From contig JAXCGZ010007562.1 in assembly GCA_037179515.1 (NCBI GenBank), positions 7,501-45,000 of the forward strand: a stretch of 37,500 bases of DNA. The letters are read 5' to 3'. Source of the stretch: Halocaridina rubra. Its lineage: Eukaryota > Arthropoda > Malacostraca > Decapoda > Atyidae. A program made the translations under genes and the position numbers. The notes beneath the pieces are model-generated. The model saw nothing but the letters and a program-made list of their open reading frames with translations. It searched no databases and was not told where the DNA came from. How positions within the stretch are numbered: position 1 is the stretch's first letter; each line of letters opens with the position of its first letter. Of this stretch, positions 23,680-36,632 are shown piece after piece.

Positions 23680-24078
23680 AAAACATTTAAGATGCCTAAG
23701 CATTCAAGTAACGAAACCTCCTTGTCAGTCCTATGAGGACGACATCTGAATAATATGTATGGAGTGCATCTTGGAACAAGGAAACCATTGTCAAGTACCT
23801 CGACAGATAAAACGGGTATGGAGAGGGGGGGGGGGAGAATGCTACTGACCCAGATATACTGAAGGAAGAGATGATTAAGTTTGTTCACTGTTGTAAGTTT
23901 ATACTCACTTGCAGATTATAATTAAAGAGAGTACTGTCTACGAAGGTGCAATGAGATGGAAAGAGCTCCTTTGGCCTAATTTCATGGGGCAATATGTAAA
24001 AGGTGTGCGTGTTCTTATGCACATCTTTAAATCTTTCTATGTGCATAGTCTATATAGTCTCTCATTTTAGTTTTTTTC

Positions 24079-24114
<36 letters not shown>

Positions 24115-24131
24115 TATTATTATTATTATTA
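24079..24131. repeat. (AAT)n(ATT)n self-complementary microsatellite
   Basis: About 11 AAT units run directly into about 7 ATT units, so the locus can fold into a hairpin on either strand. Confidence 0.9.
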
Positions 24132-25212
24132 CCCATCTAAATCCAGAAAGTAGGGTAGAAATAATGCTATACTAATTCTATGACGTAATAGACGTCATTT
24201 TGACCTGAGTCAGACCTTCACATATTAACCTTATTTTATATTCATGTAAACAATATTAACTGGTTTATTATTTGAATATTTATTTTCCTCGCTCCCTATT
24301 CAACCCCAAGCCCCATAGCAGCCCTCCAAACCCCCTTCCTACAACTAGATCCCTCTCTCTCTCTCTCCCCCCTCTCTCCCGTTTCGCCACCAGAAATCAC
24401 GCAATCGCGATTACTGTCATTCATGCGTAATAGTTTAAGAAGTTGATTTTCGGCACGTAATGACCATTATGTTTATGTCCTACTTTCTGGTGTTTATGGG
24501 ACAGCGACCGAGAGGAAAATGGTAAATTTCACACACAAAGAAAAGGAAGTTTCAAGTTTCTTCAAAATAAGTTACTTCGAAGCAGAAATGTCCAGATTTT
24601 GAGTGGATTTATGAGGACGTACATTCGTGGTTAGTTTCTTAAGAGAAAATAAAACTTATGACAGTCAAAACCTCTGAATGCTGATGAAGTGCGGAAGGGT
24701 TGACCATAGAATAATAGATGATACTGCAAGAAGCGTAATAAAACATGAAACACTGACAAATCTAAGTTACCTTCTCGTAAGATCCGTAATTAGGACCACT
24801 AAACATCATCCAAACAATATGGATGGTTTAGAATGAGACATTGAAAAAACTACCCTTTTAATACTTCATCGGCCTCACAAACCCTTTCTAGCGACTTTAT
24901 CAGTGTAGAACCATTATATAAGCAGAAACTATTGCCGGTCTTGAAAGGGTAAATATTATTTTACTTTAAACTCTACAGTCATGAGTAAATCGGAAGTAAT
25001 GGGTGTAAAATTTACGTTGTGGGTTTCAGTTTGAATCAATAACTTCATCTATTAAGAGTGTCACGCGATGCATACAATAAGTAGGTCGGTGTTTTGCGAA
25101 TAGCCCTTATGTTTAAAGCAACAGAGAAGCAAGTTCAAGGGCATAAATAGTATACAAACGAAAAAGGAAGAAAGAATACAACAAAATACAACGTGGCAAA
25201 GAGGAGTCAGGG

Positions 25213-25279
<67 letters not shown>
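25213..25279. repeat. (ATT)n microsatellite
   Basis: About 22 uninterrupted ATT units. Confidence 0.97.
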
Positions 25280-25280
<1 letters not shown>

Positions 25281-25587
25281 AGAGAACTGTAGATTCTCCG
25301 GGGGTAAACAACAGAAATGTAGAAATTGGATAATACGGGCCAAGTTGCCCATGTCAAGTCACCTGGTATGCACGCTATATTCACGATCGATAACCGATAG
25401 GTTGGGGTAAGATGGGGTGGGGTGACTCTTTTAGCCCTATTCAGGGTGTCATCGTTGGAGAGGTGGGGAATAGGAGAGAAGAATTTAGGTGGAAATTTTG
25501 AAAATGAAATAAAGAGAGAAATAAAAGAGAGGGACAGACCCTCCTGTTATTTTGAGATATATAGTTAAAATTAAACTATAATTAAAT

Positions 25588-27440
25588 GCTTCTGCTCGTT
25601 CTGATGGTTCTATAGTTCGCTCTCCCACTGACAAAGCCACTCTCTTTAGCTCTCATTTTTCTGCCAACTCTTCCATAAGTGATTTCAGAGCACCTTTCCC
25701 TTATACTTTACCCCTCTCTAACCCTATGCCCTCCCTTATTCTTTCTTTATGCATATCCCAAAAGGTTCTTCACTCTCCAATGACGAAAACGGCATCCAGT
25801 CCCGATGGTATCCTTGCAAGATTCCTTAAGGAGTTTGCAGATATACTGGCTCCCGTGTTTTGCTGTCTTGTTCTCCTCATTCTCTTAACCAGTATCTATC
25901 CTTCATTTTGGAAGCATACTCGAGTTCACCTTGTTCCTAAATAGGGTGACCACTTTATTCCTTCAAACTACCAAACTATTGCCCTAACCTCTGCTATCAC
26001 TAAAATATTAGAAACTTTGCTCAATTCTCACTTCTTGAAATGTCTTGAATTTGACTTGCTTATCTCTAATCACCAGTATGGCTTTTGCATGACAAGATCC
26101 ACTGGTGACCTCCTGTCCTATCTTACTCATGTATGGTCATCTCCGAGGAACTATGGGGAATCCTTTGTCGTCACTCTTGATATCTCTAAAGAGATCACAA
26201 GGCTCTGTTGGTTAAAATCCCTGCTTATGGCTTTACACTTCTCTATTCTCTGATTTTCAGTTTTCTTTCTGACCGTTTTATATCTGTGGTTGTTGATGGC
26301 ACACCATCTAACTCAATCTCGGTCACCAGTGACACACCACAGGCTCTGTTATTTCACCTACTCTGTTCGATCTCTTCGTCAACGATCTTCTTCAGTCCCC
26401 ATCCAACTCTCTTTTTCACCCCTTTGCCGATGATTCTACCTTCATTTTTCCTTTGCCTTTTCTTCACAACCTTCATCTGCCACTCGAAATCAGTCTCGTA
26501 TCACTCTTTTTTCTCCTCCAACACCGATTTGCAGAGAGTATCTGCGTGGGACACCCAAAATTTAGTTAAACTTATTGCCTATAAGACACAGTTTCTGACT
26601 ATATGTTTATCTTCTCCTTCTGATAGCCCAATTGTGTTTGAAACTAACAAACTTTACCCTCTTAATTCTGACAATATATTAGGAATCCATATAGCCTCTA
26701 ACTTGTCTTGGAGGAAGTACATAATTCAACTTTGTAAATCTGCAACCAAAAACTTGGGGGTTCTGTTTCGTTTTTGTCATTACTTTTCCTCATTACAGTT
26801 TACTTAAAATCTATGAAGGTCTTACCCATCCCCACTTAGAATACTGCTCGCACATCTGGGGTGTTTCTTCATGTACTTACCTCCTTGATAGAGTTGAATT
26901 TAAGCAGTCATGCTCATCAGTAACCCTTCTCTTACTTTTAATTGTATTCTCTTTCTCTTCACTGTAAGGCATCATCCCTTTCTCTTTTCTATCACTACTA
27001 CTTCCATCGCTGCTCTGATGAGTTGGCGAGTTGTATCTTTCCCTAACTGCCGAGGCTGTGTAACACTCACTAAACGGCCTTGTCTCACAAGTACTGTGTG
27101 GAGATTTGTAGCTCACATACTGGTCTGTGCTGAGATTGCTTCTCCCCATCCACCTCCAAACTCTGGAACTCTCTTCCTTCTTCTGTCTTTCCTAATTCTT
27201 ATAACCGCTCTTCCTTCAAAAACGGGATCTTTCGTGACTTCAGGGTCTAATCTTGCCATATCTCTAGATCCTCAGTACTTAGACAATTCGTTTAGCCTGT
27301 CCTCATCCCAGTGTGCATCATTCCCCTATTTCTACCTTGTCCTTAACCTTCTACTTTTTCTTCATCTTAATGTTTTCTTCGTGCCCGGCCTTAATAAAGG
27401 TAGTTTTCTTGCCTGTCCCGGTACTACTCTCATAAAAAAA
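25588..27440 (+). mobile_element. Jockey-like LINE copy 3, 5'-truncated
   Basis: Begins inside the region upstream of the RT (CTTCTGCTCGTTCTGATGGTTC, matching copy 2 at about 19925) and runs to the conserved 3' end GCCCGGCCTTAATAAAGG..CTGTCCCGGTACTACTCTCATAAAAAAAG. 5' truncation is normal for target-primed reverse transcription. It is closer to an intact coding pattern than copies 1 and 2 at the active site. Confidence 0.85.
25726..27240 (+). pseudogene. Jockey-like reverse transcriptase, C-terminal part, broken
   Basis: RT entry SPDGILARFLKEFAD at 25726-25944, then a stop; SNHQYGFCMTRSTGDLLSYL at about 26060-26120; after a frame change SFLSDRFISVVVDG (26208 onward) and an intact FADDS active site (about 26424-26438). 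SWRKYIIQL at about 26710, a stop at about 26807, then the C-terminal CSHIWGV and LLDRVEF remnants. Several frameshifts and stops. Confidence 0.8.
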
Positions 27441-29264
<1,824 letters not shown>

Positions 29265-29689
29265 TTGAGCACATACATACATGCATGCAAAAGATTTATT
29301 GGGTACTTTTATATAGCAATAATCTTTTATGTAATTAAAAGGTCATGTAAGAAGGAAGGGGGTGGTTCTGGGCACAAAACCTGGGAAACTTCAAGGTAAA
29401 GAAAATCATCTAGATATTGAATTTCAACATCTTTCAAGTCAATTTTCTTTTGTTCAAGACATAGATGGACTTGGCCTGATTCATGTCGAGGGTTTAAATA
29501 TGTATATTTCAATTATTTGTTCTTAGTAAGAGATCTCTGATTTTTTTTCATCCTCCATATTATCGGGTAGATTACCAATAATTTTGAAAGTGAATTCTTC
29601 TCTCAATTTTTTTTTTCTTTCTTTTTGTTTTGTACCTGTGACTTCCTGCTGTTTTGCCGATATTGCGTTCAGTTCTCAAGGTTCCTGAA
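29265..29689. other. Non-coding interval
   Basis: No coding or repeat signal beyond T-rich tracts. Confidence 0.4.
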
Positions 29690-29880
29690 AATAATAATAT
29701 AATAATAATAACAATAAACCTTCATTTCCATTACAATACAATGGGTATTCGTCAGCCGGGGCAAGCCCCAATCCCCCACTGTGGTGCCCAACCACAGCAG
29801 TACCTGCCAGTAAACAGCTTAAACTCTCGGTCTTGGACGGGAACCGATCTTTCGACCTCGTGAATGCGAAGCAGATACTC
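29690..29880 (-). repeat. Candidate tRNA-derived SINE with (ATT)n tail
   Basis: On the minus strand: CTGCTTCGCATTCACGAGG.., a B-box-like CGGTTCCCGTCC, a body containing two tight stem-loops (CTGTGGT/ACCACAG and GGGGC/GCCCC) and a 3' tail of ATT/ATA units. The B box deviates from consensus and only one copy is present, so the call is tentative. Confidence 0.4.
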
Positions 29881-30090
29881 TTAAAAAAAATATATATAAC
29901 ATTGAACAAATATTAACGATTATGAATATAAAAGAAAACAAAAAAAAAAATACTGTTTGTTATTAATAGTGAAAACGGATAAATATGAAAAAGTTGTTTG
30001 TGATTACCTAACAGTGATTACCTAATTGTGTTCACGGGAAAGAGCCCAAAGCTCGTATCTTCCCTTCTCCTGATCGGTTCCATTTTATAC

Positions 30091-32989
30091 TTAGTGATTC
30101 TTATCATACCTGTCCTTAAAACTATGGATTAAGATAGCATTAACTACCTCCTCGCTTAGCGAATTCCAATTATCAACTACTCTTACACTGAAAAAGTATT
30201 TCCTTACATCCTGCAAGGAAGTTTTCTTACAAAGCTTCAAACTATGACCTCTAATTCTAGAGCCAGCCATATCAAAATATCGATCCCTATCCACTCTATC
30301 ATAAACATGAAGGAATTTAAAGACTGTCACCATATCCCCCCCTCAATATTCTAGCTTCGAGTGATGGTAAGTCTAATTCCCTCAGCCTCTCATCATAACT
30401 GAGATTTCATATTTCTGGCACAAGTTTCAGTGGCATGTCTTTGAACTTTTTCAAGCTTAGCTATGTGCTTTTTCAAGTGCGGACTCCAAAGGGGGCTGCA
30501 TATTCGAGTTTTGGCCTCACATAGGTTACATTAATATTTCTGAACATTTCCTTGTTCATGTGCCTGAAGGCTGCCCTTACATTTGATAAGAATGCATATG
30601 CTGCCCTTACTATGCCATTTATATGTATTTCTGGAGACAAATCTGCCAGTATGTTTACTCCTAGATATCTCTCATTTTCTGTCTCTTGAAGTTGTACTCC
30701 AGCCACTGAGTAGTCAAGCTTGGGCCTTCTTGCACTTGCACCCATTCTCATTACCTTACATTTTGAAGTATTGAATTTCATTAGCCATTTTTCTGACCAC
30801 TCATGCAGACTATTTAGATCTCCCTGAAGTTCTCTACCATTGTTCTCGTTTAACTTTCTTCACAATCTTTGCATCATCTGCAAACATATTCATGAATGAG
30901 TTTACAGACGCTGGTAGGTCATTTACATATACACGGAACAAAAGTGGCCCTAAAACTGAACCCTGTGGAACTCCACTACTAACTCTTCTCCATTCAGACA
31001 CTGAGTGTCTTACTCTAACCCTCTGTTCCCCTCCTTCTAAGTAAGTTTTTATCCATTCCAAAACATTTCCACTATTCTAGCCATTGATTGCAGCTTCCTA
31101 ATAAGTCTCCCATGTGGAACAGTGTCAAACGCTTTCTGGAAGTCTAGGAATATGCAATCTGCCCAGCCCTCTCTTTCCTGTAAGATTCGGCTTACCTCAT
31201 CATAAAATTATAATAAGTTTGTTACTGTTGATCTACCTTCTCTGAAGCCATGTTGCCTCACTGACAAATAGTTGAAGGATTCCAAGTGAAGAGAGATATG
31301 TTTCCTTAGTAGTTTCTCCATTACTTTGCAAACTATGCTGGTCAAGGAAACTGGTCTATAGTTCAGAGCCGTATCCCTCCTTCCCTTTTTGAAGATAGGT
31401 ATCACATTTGCTTGTTTCCAGCATCTTGGAATCTCCCCTGACTCCAGTGACTTTTTAAATATGATACTTAGTGCCACTGATATTGTGTTTGCGCATTTAT
31501 TAAACACATGAGGGGATATGTCATCAGGACCTGTAGCTTTATGAACATCTAAATCCATCAGCGCTTTGTATACCTCTGTGGCTGTAAGGTTAATGTTCTC
31601 TAATACCGGCCCTTGAGCTTCTATCTTTGCAATCTTAGGGGGTGGGGTATTTTCTACTGTAAATACTGACTGAAACTCCTTGTTCAATTCTCTGCAGATC
31701 TCTTCATCCGTCTCAGTGATGCTTCCATCCGCTCTCTTTAGCCTTAAAATCTGTTCTTTTACCTTCAGTTTTCCTTTGATAAAGCTGTGGAAAAACTTAG
31801 GATTTTCTTTAGCCTTCCTGGTGATGTCCCTCTCATAGATTCTCTCTGCCTCTCTCCTTTTACTTAGGTAGTCATTTCTTGCTCTTTTGTAGGTTTGCCA
31901 GGCATTTATGTTTTTTCTCCTCCTATACCTTTTCCAGCATTTGTCTCTCCACTCCTTAGCTCTTTTACACCCATTATCGAACCATTTCTCTCTGGCATGA
32001 ATTACACCTACTTTGGTGACAGGTATGCAGCAATCTACTATCTTCCCATATTTCTCACAAAAGAAGTCATACATTTCTTGTACAGATTTGTTGTAAAATA
32101 AGGTTCTCCAGTCAATAACTGCAAAAAGCTCATTCATTTTGATATAATCTCCTTTCGGATGGTTCCTTCTCATGTCCTCAGTGCCTCTACTCTCAGGAAG
32201 AATATCTTCAATGATACATTCCATCAACAACACACATTGGTCACTCTTTCCAATTGGTGGTTCATACTCAATTTTTTCAATATCCAACACATTATCTGTG
32301 AATACTAGATCAAGTAGTGATGGCTCATCCCCACTCCTGGCCCTTGTTGGTTCCATTACATGTTGGTGTAGGAAATTCCCCTGTACGCAGTCTAGGAATC
32401 TTGCCCCGAATGAGCCCTCACCACTGTGTGGGTCAAGATTTATCCAATCTATCTCTTTATGATTAAAATCTCCCCTAATCAAAATCCTACATTTTTTCTC
32501 CTGTGCCATGTTAACAACTGAGTTTAATACTTCAATAGTACCTATATGACTTTCCTCATAAACTTCAAGCCTATTCTGGTTCCTTGGTGGGTTATATACA
32601 ACAGTTATTATAATGCTCTCTGACCCAGTATTTATGCGAGCAACAAGAAATTCCTTGAACTCACTTTCTATAGCCAAGTTTATTTCTTCAACTTGAATCC
32701 TCTCACTTATGAGCAGTGCTATCCCTCCACCAGTGCTCTCAGATCTTTCAACCCTTAATATTCTGAGTCCCTTAGGAAAAACTGTGACACTGTTTATGTC
32801 CTCACTCAACTTAGTCTCTGTGATTGCTACTATATCTGCCTTACTGTTGTGAATCCTTTCTTTTAATTCTACTGCCTTACCAGCTAATCCATCAGCATTT
32901 GTGTATAACAATCTTAATGAGGCCCCATCCTCTGATCTTAAGAACTCTGAAATGAACAGTTTTCTTCTCTTCTTCATTTCTTTCCTCAT
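30091..32989 (-). pseudogene. CR1-like ORF2: endonuclease and reverse transcriptase, lightly broken
   Basis: Open for 593 codons (32989-31208). Endonuclease: LLYTNADGLAGK, AITETKLSED, RGDFNHKEIDW, and KSDQCVLL at the position of the usual SDH. RT entry: DVHKATGPDDISPHVFNKC, FKKGRRDTALNYRPVSLTSI, RQHGFREGRSTVTNLL, then TAA where copies likely had CAA. The next frame holds LDFQKAFDTVPHGRLIRKLQ; a lost G at about 31075 (AATAGTGG versus AATAGGTGG in copy a) shifts it; GVPQGSVLGPLLFRVYVND and an intact FADD follow (30834-31061). More shifts at about 30845, 30490 and 30350 precede the C-terminus (30091-30333). Confidence 0.85.
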
Positions 32990-32999
32990 TTAACCTTCT

Positions 33000-33960
33000 T
33001 GCCTCTTGCAACAAGTTTTTGATCTTTCCCATCTCTTCCTGTGTTCTGTATCGTCTGATGAACACTTCCTTGAATTCTTGAAGGTCCTTTAGACTTTTTT
33101 TCTCAACAGTATTTCTCTACATGTTTCCCCTCTCTCAAAGGTTACTTTTGTTGGTCTCTGCTTTCCTTCTCTCGAATATTTACCTAGTTGGTGTATGTTT
33201 ACAATATTCTCAGGACCACAAACTACTCCAAACTTTCTTATCAAGTCTACAACCCTAGCTTTATTTTCTTCAGGTCTCCCCTGCCATGGTGGCTCCTTTG
33301 ATTCGCTTATGCCTGAGATTACCACTGTCTTCTCTTTATCAAGTGCCTGTATGATCAGTGGGTTTGCCCTTTCCATCACAACGTCTTTCATTTTTTCGAT
33401 TACTGTCTCTTTATAGTCAACTGTTTGTATGTTTTCCAGTGCCACCACCTTTACAGCCTCTTTTACTGCCACATTCCCCTTTAGTGCATCAGCAAAGGAA
33501 GTTTTCATGGCATTATTTTCCATATTCAACTCCTGCAACTCTTTTCTAAACTGTTCAAAGTTTTTCTTAATCTGGACATTCCAAGCAGCAATCTCATCTC
33601 TCTCAGAAGAGAGCTGTGAGCTAACATCTAATTCCCTTAGGTTGTCATTCAGCTGTTTGTTTTTATCTTCTTGTTTAGAAATTCTAGTTTCTAGTTGACT
33701 CTTTTCCCCTTCCAGCTTCTTTATTCTTTTTTCTAGTTCCTTTCTCTCCTGCCCTTGTGCTGTATTTGCTTCCTCCAAAGATCTTATTTCCACTCTGAGT
33801 GTTTCATTCTCTTTCACTTCTCCATCCATATTCCAAAATTTTATCATCAAGGCTTATAACCATTGCCTCTAAATCCTTGATTTTCTGTTTTAGTCTCCTA
33901 ATAGCTACCCCTCCTCCCGACCCATGGGTGGGAAAGGTTTGGGACAGAGATGCCTCAATT
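33000..33960 (-). pseudogene. CR1-like ORF1: coiled-coil protein with RRM-like C-terminus
   Basis: The main open frame, 33850-33089, has a long charged heptad-like region (ENETLRVEIRSLEEANTAQG to about LDVSSQLSSERDE), then KTVVISGISESKEP..RVVDLIRKFGV..VTFERGETCREIL, resembling the RRM-like fold of LINE ORF1 RNA-binding proteins. The N-terminus continues upstream in another frame (IRRLKQKIKDLEAMVISLDD, about 33850-33915), and the C-terminus continues after a shift at the T7 run near 33095 as LKDLQEFKEVFIRRYRTQEE. So two frameshifts. The protein would coat LINE RNA and chaperone reverse transcription. Confidence 0.7.
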
Positions 33961-34051
33961 TTAAGTTCTCCCTCTCACAGAATATAGAAAGAAGAAGAGA
34001 AAGAGAAAAAAAGGGAGAAAAACATTTATTTAAGCTTCACACAGAACTTTT

Positions 34052-34880
34052 ATGATTACCTAATTGTGATTACCTAATTGTGTTTACGGGAAAGAGCCAA
34101 AAGCTCGTATCTTCCCGTCTCCTGATCGGTTCCATTTTATACTTAGTGATACCTATCATACCTGTCCTTAAAACTATGGATTGAGATAGCATTAACTACC
34201 TCCTCGCTTAGCCAATTCCAATTATCAACTACTCTTACACTGAAAAAGTATTTCCTTACATCCTGCAAAGAAGTTTTTTTCCGAAGCTTCAAACTATGAC
34301 CTCTAGTTCTAGAACCAGCCATATCATAATATCGATCCCTATCCACTCTATCATAACCATGAAGGAATTTAAAGATTGTCGCCATATCCCCCCCTCAATC
34401 TTCTAGCTTCGAGTGATGGTAAGTCTAATTCCCTCAGCCTCTCATCATAACTGAGATTGCGTATTTCTGGCACCAGTATCGTGGCATGTCTTTGAACTTT
34501 TCAAGCTTAGCTATGTGCTTTTTCAAGTGTGGATTCCAAAAGGGGGCTGCATATTCGAGTTCTGGCCTCATATAGGTTACATAAATATTTCTGAACACTC
34601 CCTTGTTCATGTGCCTTACATTTGATAAGAATGCATATGCTGCCCTTACTATGCCATTTATATGTATTTCTGGAGACAAATCTGCCAGTATGTTTACTCC
34701 TAGATCTCACTCAATTTCTGTCTCTTGAAGTTGTACTCCAGCCACTGAGTAGTCAAGCTTGGGCCTTCTTGCACTTGTACCCATTCTCATTACCTTACAT
34801 TTTGAAGTATTTAATTTCATTAGCCACTTTGCTGACCACTCATGCAGATTATTTAGATCCTCTTGAAGTTCTCTACCATT
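34052..34880 (-). mobile_element. CR1-like LINE copy c, 5'-truncated
   Basis: Starts with the 3' tail complement GATTACCTAATTGTGATTACC, and includes the C-terminal end (FKDRYDRYH, 34143-34385), EYAAPFWNPHLKKHI and LSPEIHINGIV (34434-34679), with frameshifts and a short deletion in SNVRHMNK relative to copy a. Truncated at GTTCTCTACCATTGTG, where a TG run begins. Confidence 0.85.
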
Positions 34881-34887
34881 GTGTGTG

Positions 34888-34951
34888 TGTGATCACCTAA
34901 TTGTGATCACCTAATTATGTTTACGGGAAAGAGCCCAAAGCTCGTATCTTC
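34888..34951 (-). repeat. CR1-like copy d, 3'-end stub (about 64 bp)
   Basis: GATCACCTAATTGTGATCACC, then TTTACGGGAAAGAGCCCAAAGC and CTCGTATCTTC match the extreme 3' end of the other copies, after which (TG)n begins. An extremely truncated insertion, or a remnant. Confidence 0.8.
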
Positions 34952-34967
34952 TGTGTGTGTGTGTGTA

Positions 34968-35049
<82 letters not shown>
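34952..35049. repeat. (TG)n(GA)n compound microsatellite
   Basis: About 25 bp of TG with one A interruption, then about 73 bp of GA. Confidence 0.97.
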
Positions 35050-35050
<1 letters not shown>

Positions 35051-35559
35051 CTTGAGAAAAAATAAGAAACAAAGAATTGGTTGGAGTAGTAGGCAATATT
35101 TTCGTGCCTGTCCCTTGTCCCTTCCTACGATATATGGGGACCAACAGCAGGCAGCAAGCTCAATATAAAAGTTGCAATCACCTGACACTCAAAATCCTGA
35201 TAATTATCGCCAAAGAGGTTTATCGCCAGTAGAAGTAAGGATAACCTAGAACTATTTGACCCTCATATACTAAATAAACTCTTTTGGGTACACCATCTCT
35301 CCAGACTTATGAGTGAGTGCTCGGGGACAGTTTAACAATTTACGTCTGCTTTCTAGCAATTAATAATTTCTTATATTCTTATTTATGCGCAATTAATTTA
35401 ATATATTTTTTTTTATTTAATTTAGGATAGTATGTCAGATATGTATTTACATTTTAAATAAGATTTTAAGACAACTGCCTCTGGATTGTAGATGTTGTGC
35501 CAAAGTGCGAGAGCAAGAAATAGTGCTAACACATAAACAACGTATCTGGTTCAAGAGAG

Positions 35560-35627
<68 letters not shown>

Positions 35628-35739
35628 TAAAATGCAAGCTGGACCCTTGGACACTTGATTCATATCCACGCAACTGTTATAAATGATTTCTTGATTTTAG
35701 TTTCGCCATTAAATTTTATAAACGGAATGAATAAAAAAA

Positions 35740-35742
<3 letters not shown>
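35050..35742. other. Non-coding interval with (GA)n
   Basis: No gene recognised. Contains (GA)n at about 35554-35626. Confidence 0.5.
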
Positions 35743-35833
<91 letters not shown>

Positions 35834-35838
35834 TTTTC
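35743..35838. repeat. (TA)n followed by T13 (LINE A-tail)
   Basis: About 83 bp of TA, then a T run that is the poly(A) tail of the minus-strand LINE starting at 35839. Confidence 0.95.
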
Positions 35839-36240
35839 AAGAGTGATACCGGGACAGGCAGAAACTGCCCTCATCAACAAAGGCCCGGGCACGAGAAAAT
35901 ACAAAGACGAAGGAAAAGAAAAAGGTTAAGGGCAAGGCAGAGATGAGATAATGTCACACAAAGGAAAACGACAGACAGAAAAAACAGTCAAAGTAAAGAG
36001 GACCCAGAGATATGGAGGACTAGGCTCTGAGATGACGATAGATCTGCTTTTTGAAGGATGAGAGGTCATAAGAATTAGGAAAGACAGAAGGAGGAAGAGA
36101 GTTCCAGAGTCTGGAGGTAGATGGGAAGAAGCAGTCGCTGCACCGACCAATCCGCGAGCTACAAATCTCGGCACAGTACCTGTGAGATGAGGCCGCTTGG
36201 CGAGTGTTACGCGGCCTCGGCAGCATAACAGGGTTTAGTG
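35839..36240 (-). mobile_element. Jockey-like LINE copy 4, 3' end only (about 400 bp)
   Basis: Minus strand: C-terminal residues RNTRQAASSHRYCAEICSS, RLWNSLPPSVFP, SFKKQIYRHLRA and stop (36020-36265, in one frame), then the 3' untranslated end GCCCGGGCCTTTGTTGATGA..CTGTCCCGGTATCACTCTTG and A-tail. Heavily 5'-truncated at about 36240. The residual coding piece is intact and close to the family consensus, so this is probably the youngest Jockey-like copy here. Confidence 0.85.
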
Positions 36241-36451
36241 CTAGTTCAAAAGTAAGAGAGCTCATATACCAAGTTTAATTTTTATGTATGGTAATCTGCG
36301 TAAACTCGAACTGCGGAAACAACTCTATGGAGTTTCACCATTTCTGACACCTTTCTTTGGTGTTGCTTGTTTGTTAATCTTTCAGCACAACTTTTTTCCT
36401 TGCCACTTTTTTTTTTTTTTTTTTTTTGCATATCTGGGAAACTGTTTCCAG
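36241..36451. other. Spacer with T-run
   Basis: No gene; a T run at about 36409-36427. Confidence 0.4.
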
Positions 36452-36632
36452 TGATTACCTAATTGTGATTACCTAATTGTGTTTACGGGAAAGAGCACAA
36501 AGCTCGTATCTTCCCGTCTCCTGATCGGTTCCATTTTATACTTAGTGATACTTATCATACCTGTCCTTAAAACTATGGATTGAGATAGCATTAACTACCT
36601 CCTCGCTTAGCGAATTCCAATTATCAACTACT
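36452..36632 (-). mobile_element. CR1-like LINE copy e, 3'-end fragment (about 180 bp)
   Basis: Begins with two tail-repeat complements (GTGATTACCTAATT twice) and runs through the 3' untranslated end and the last residues to AATTCCAATTATCAACTAC, where homology ends. A severe 5' truncation. Confidence 0.85.

Larger units (their letters stand above)
23434..25587. other. Non-coding interval with simple repeats
   Basis: About 2.1 kb without gene or element signatures that I can defend. Holds (GAA)n at 23650-23682, a G run at about 23825, mirror (AAT)n(ATT)n at 24079-24131, a CT tract at about 24353-24368, (ATT)n at 25213-25279, and a diverged duplication (about 23609-23645 versus 23772-23812). 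Confidence 0.6.
30000..33990 (-). mobile_element. CR1-like LINE copy b, near full length with ORF1 and ORF2
   Basis: About 4 kb. The 3' end shows the complement of the tail repeat (TGATTACCTAACAGTGATTACCTAATTGTG); the 5' limit is near 33990, where purine-rich sequence separates it from copy c. Carries a coiled-coil ORF1 and an endonuclease-RT ORF2 overlapping or adjacent to each other. Point frameshifts and a nonsense codon inactivate it, but the protein text is well preserved, suggesting moderate age. Confidence 0.85.
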
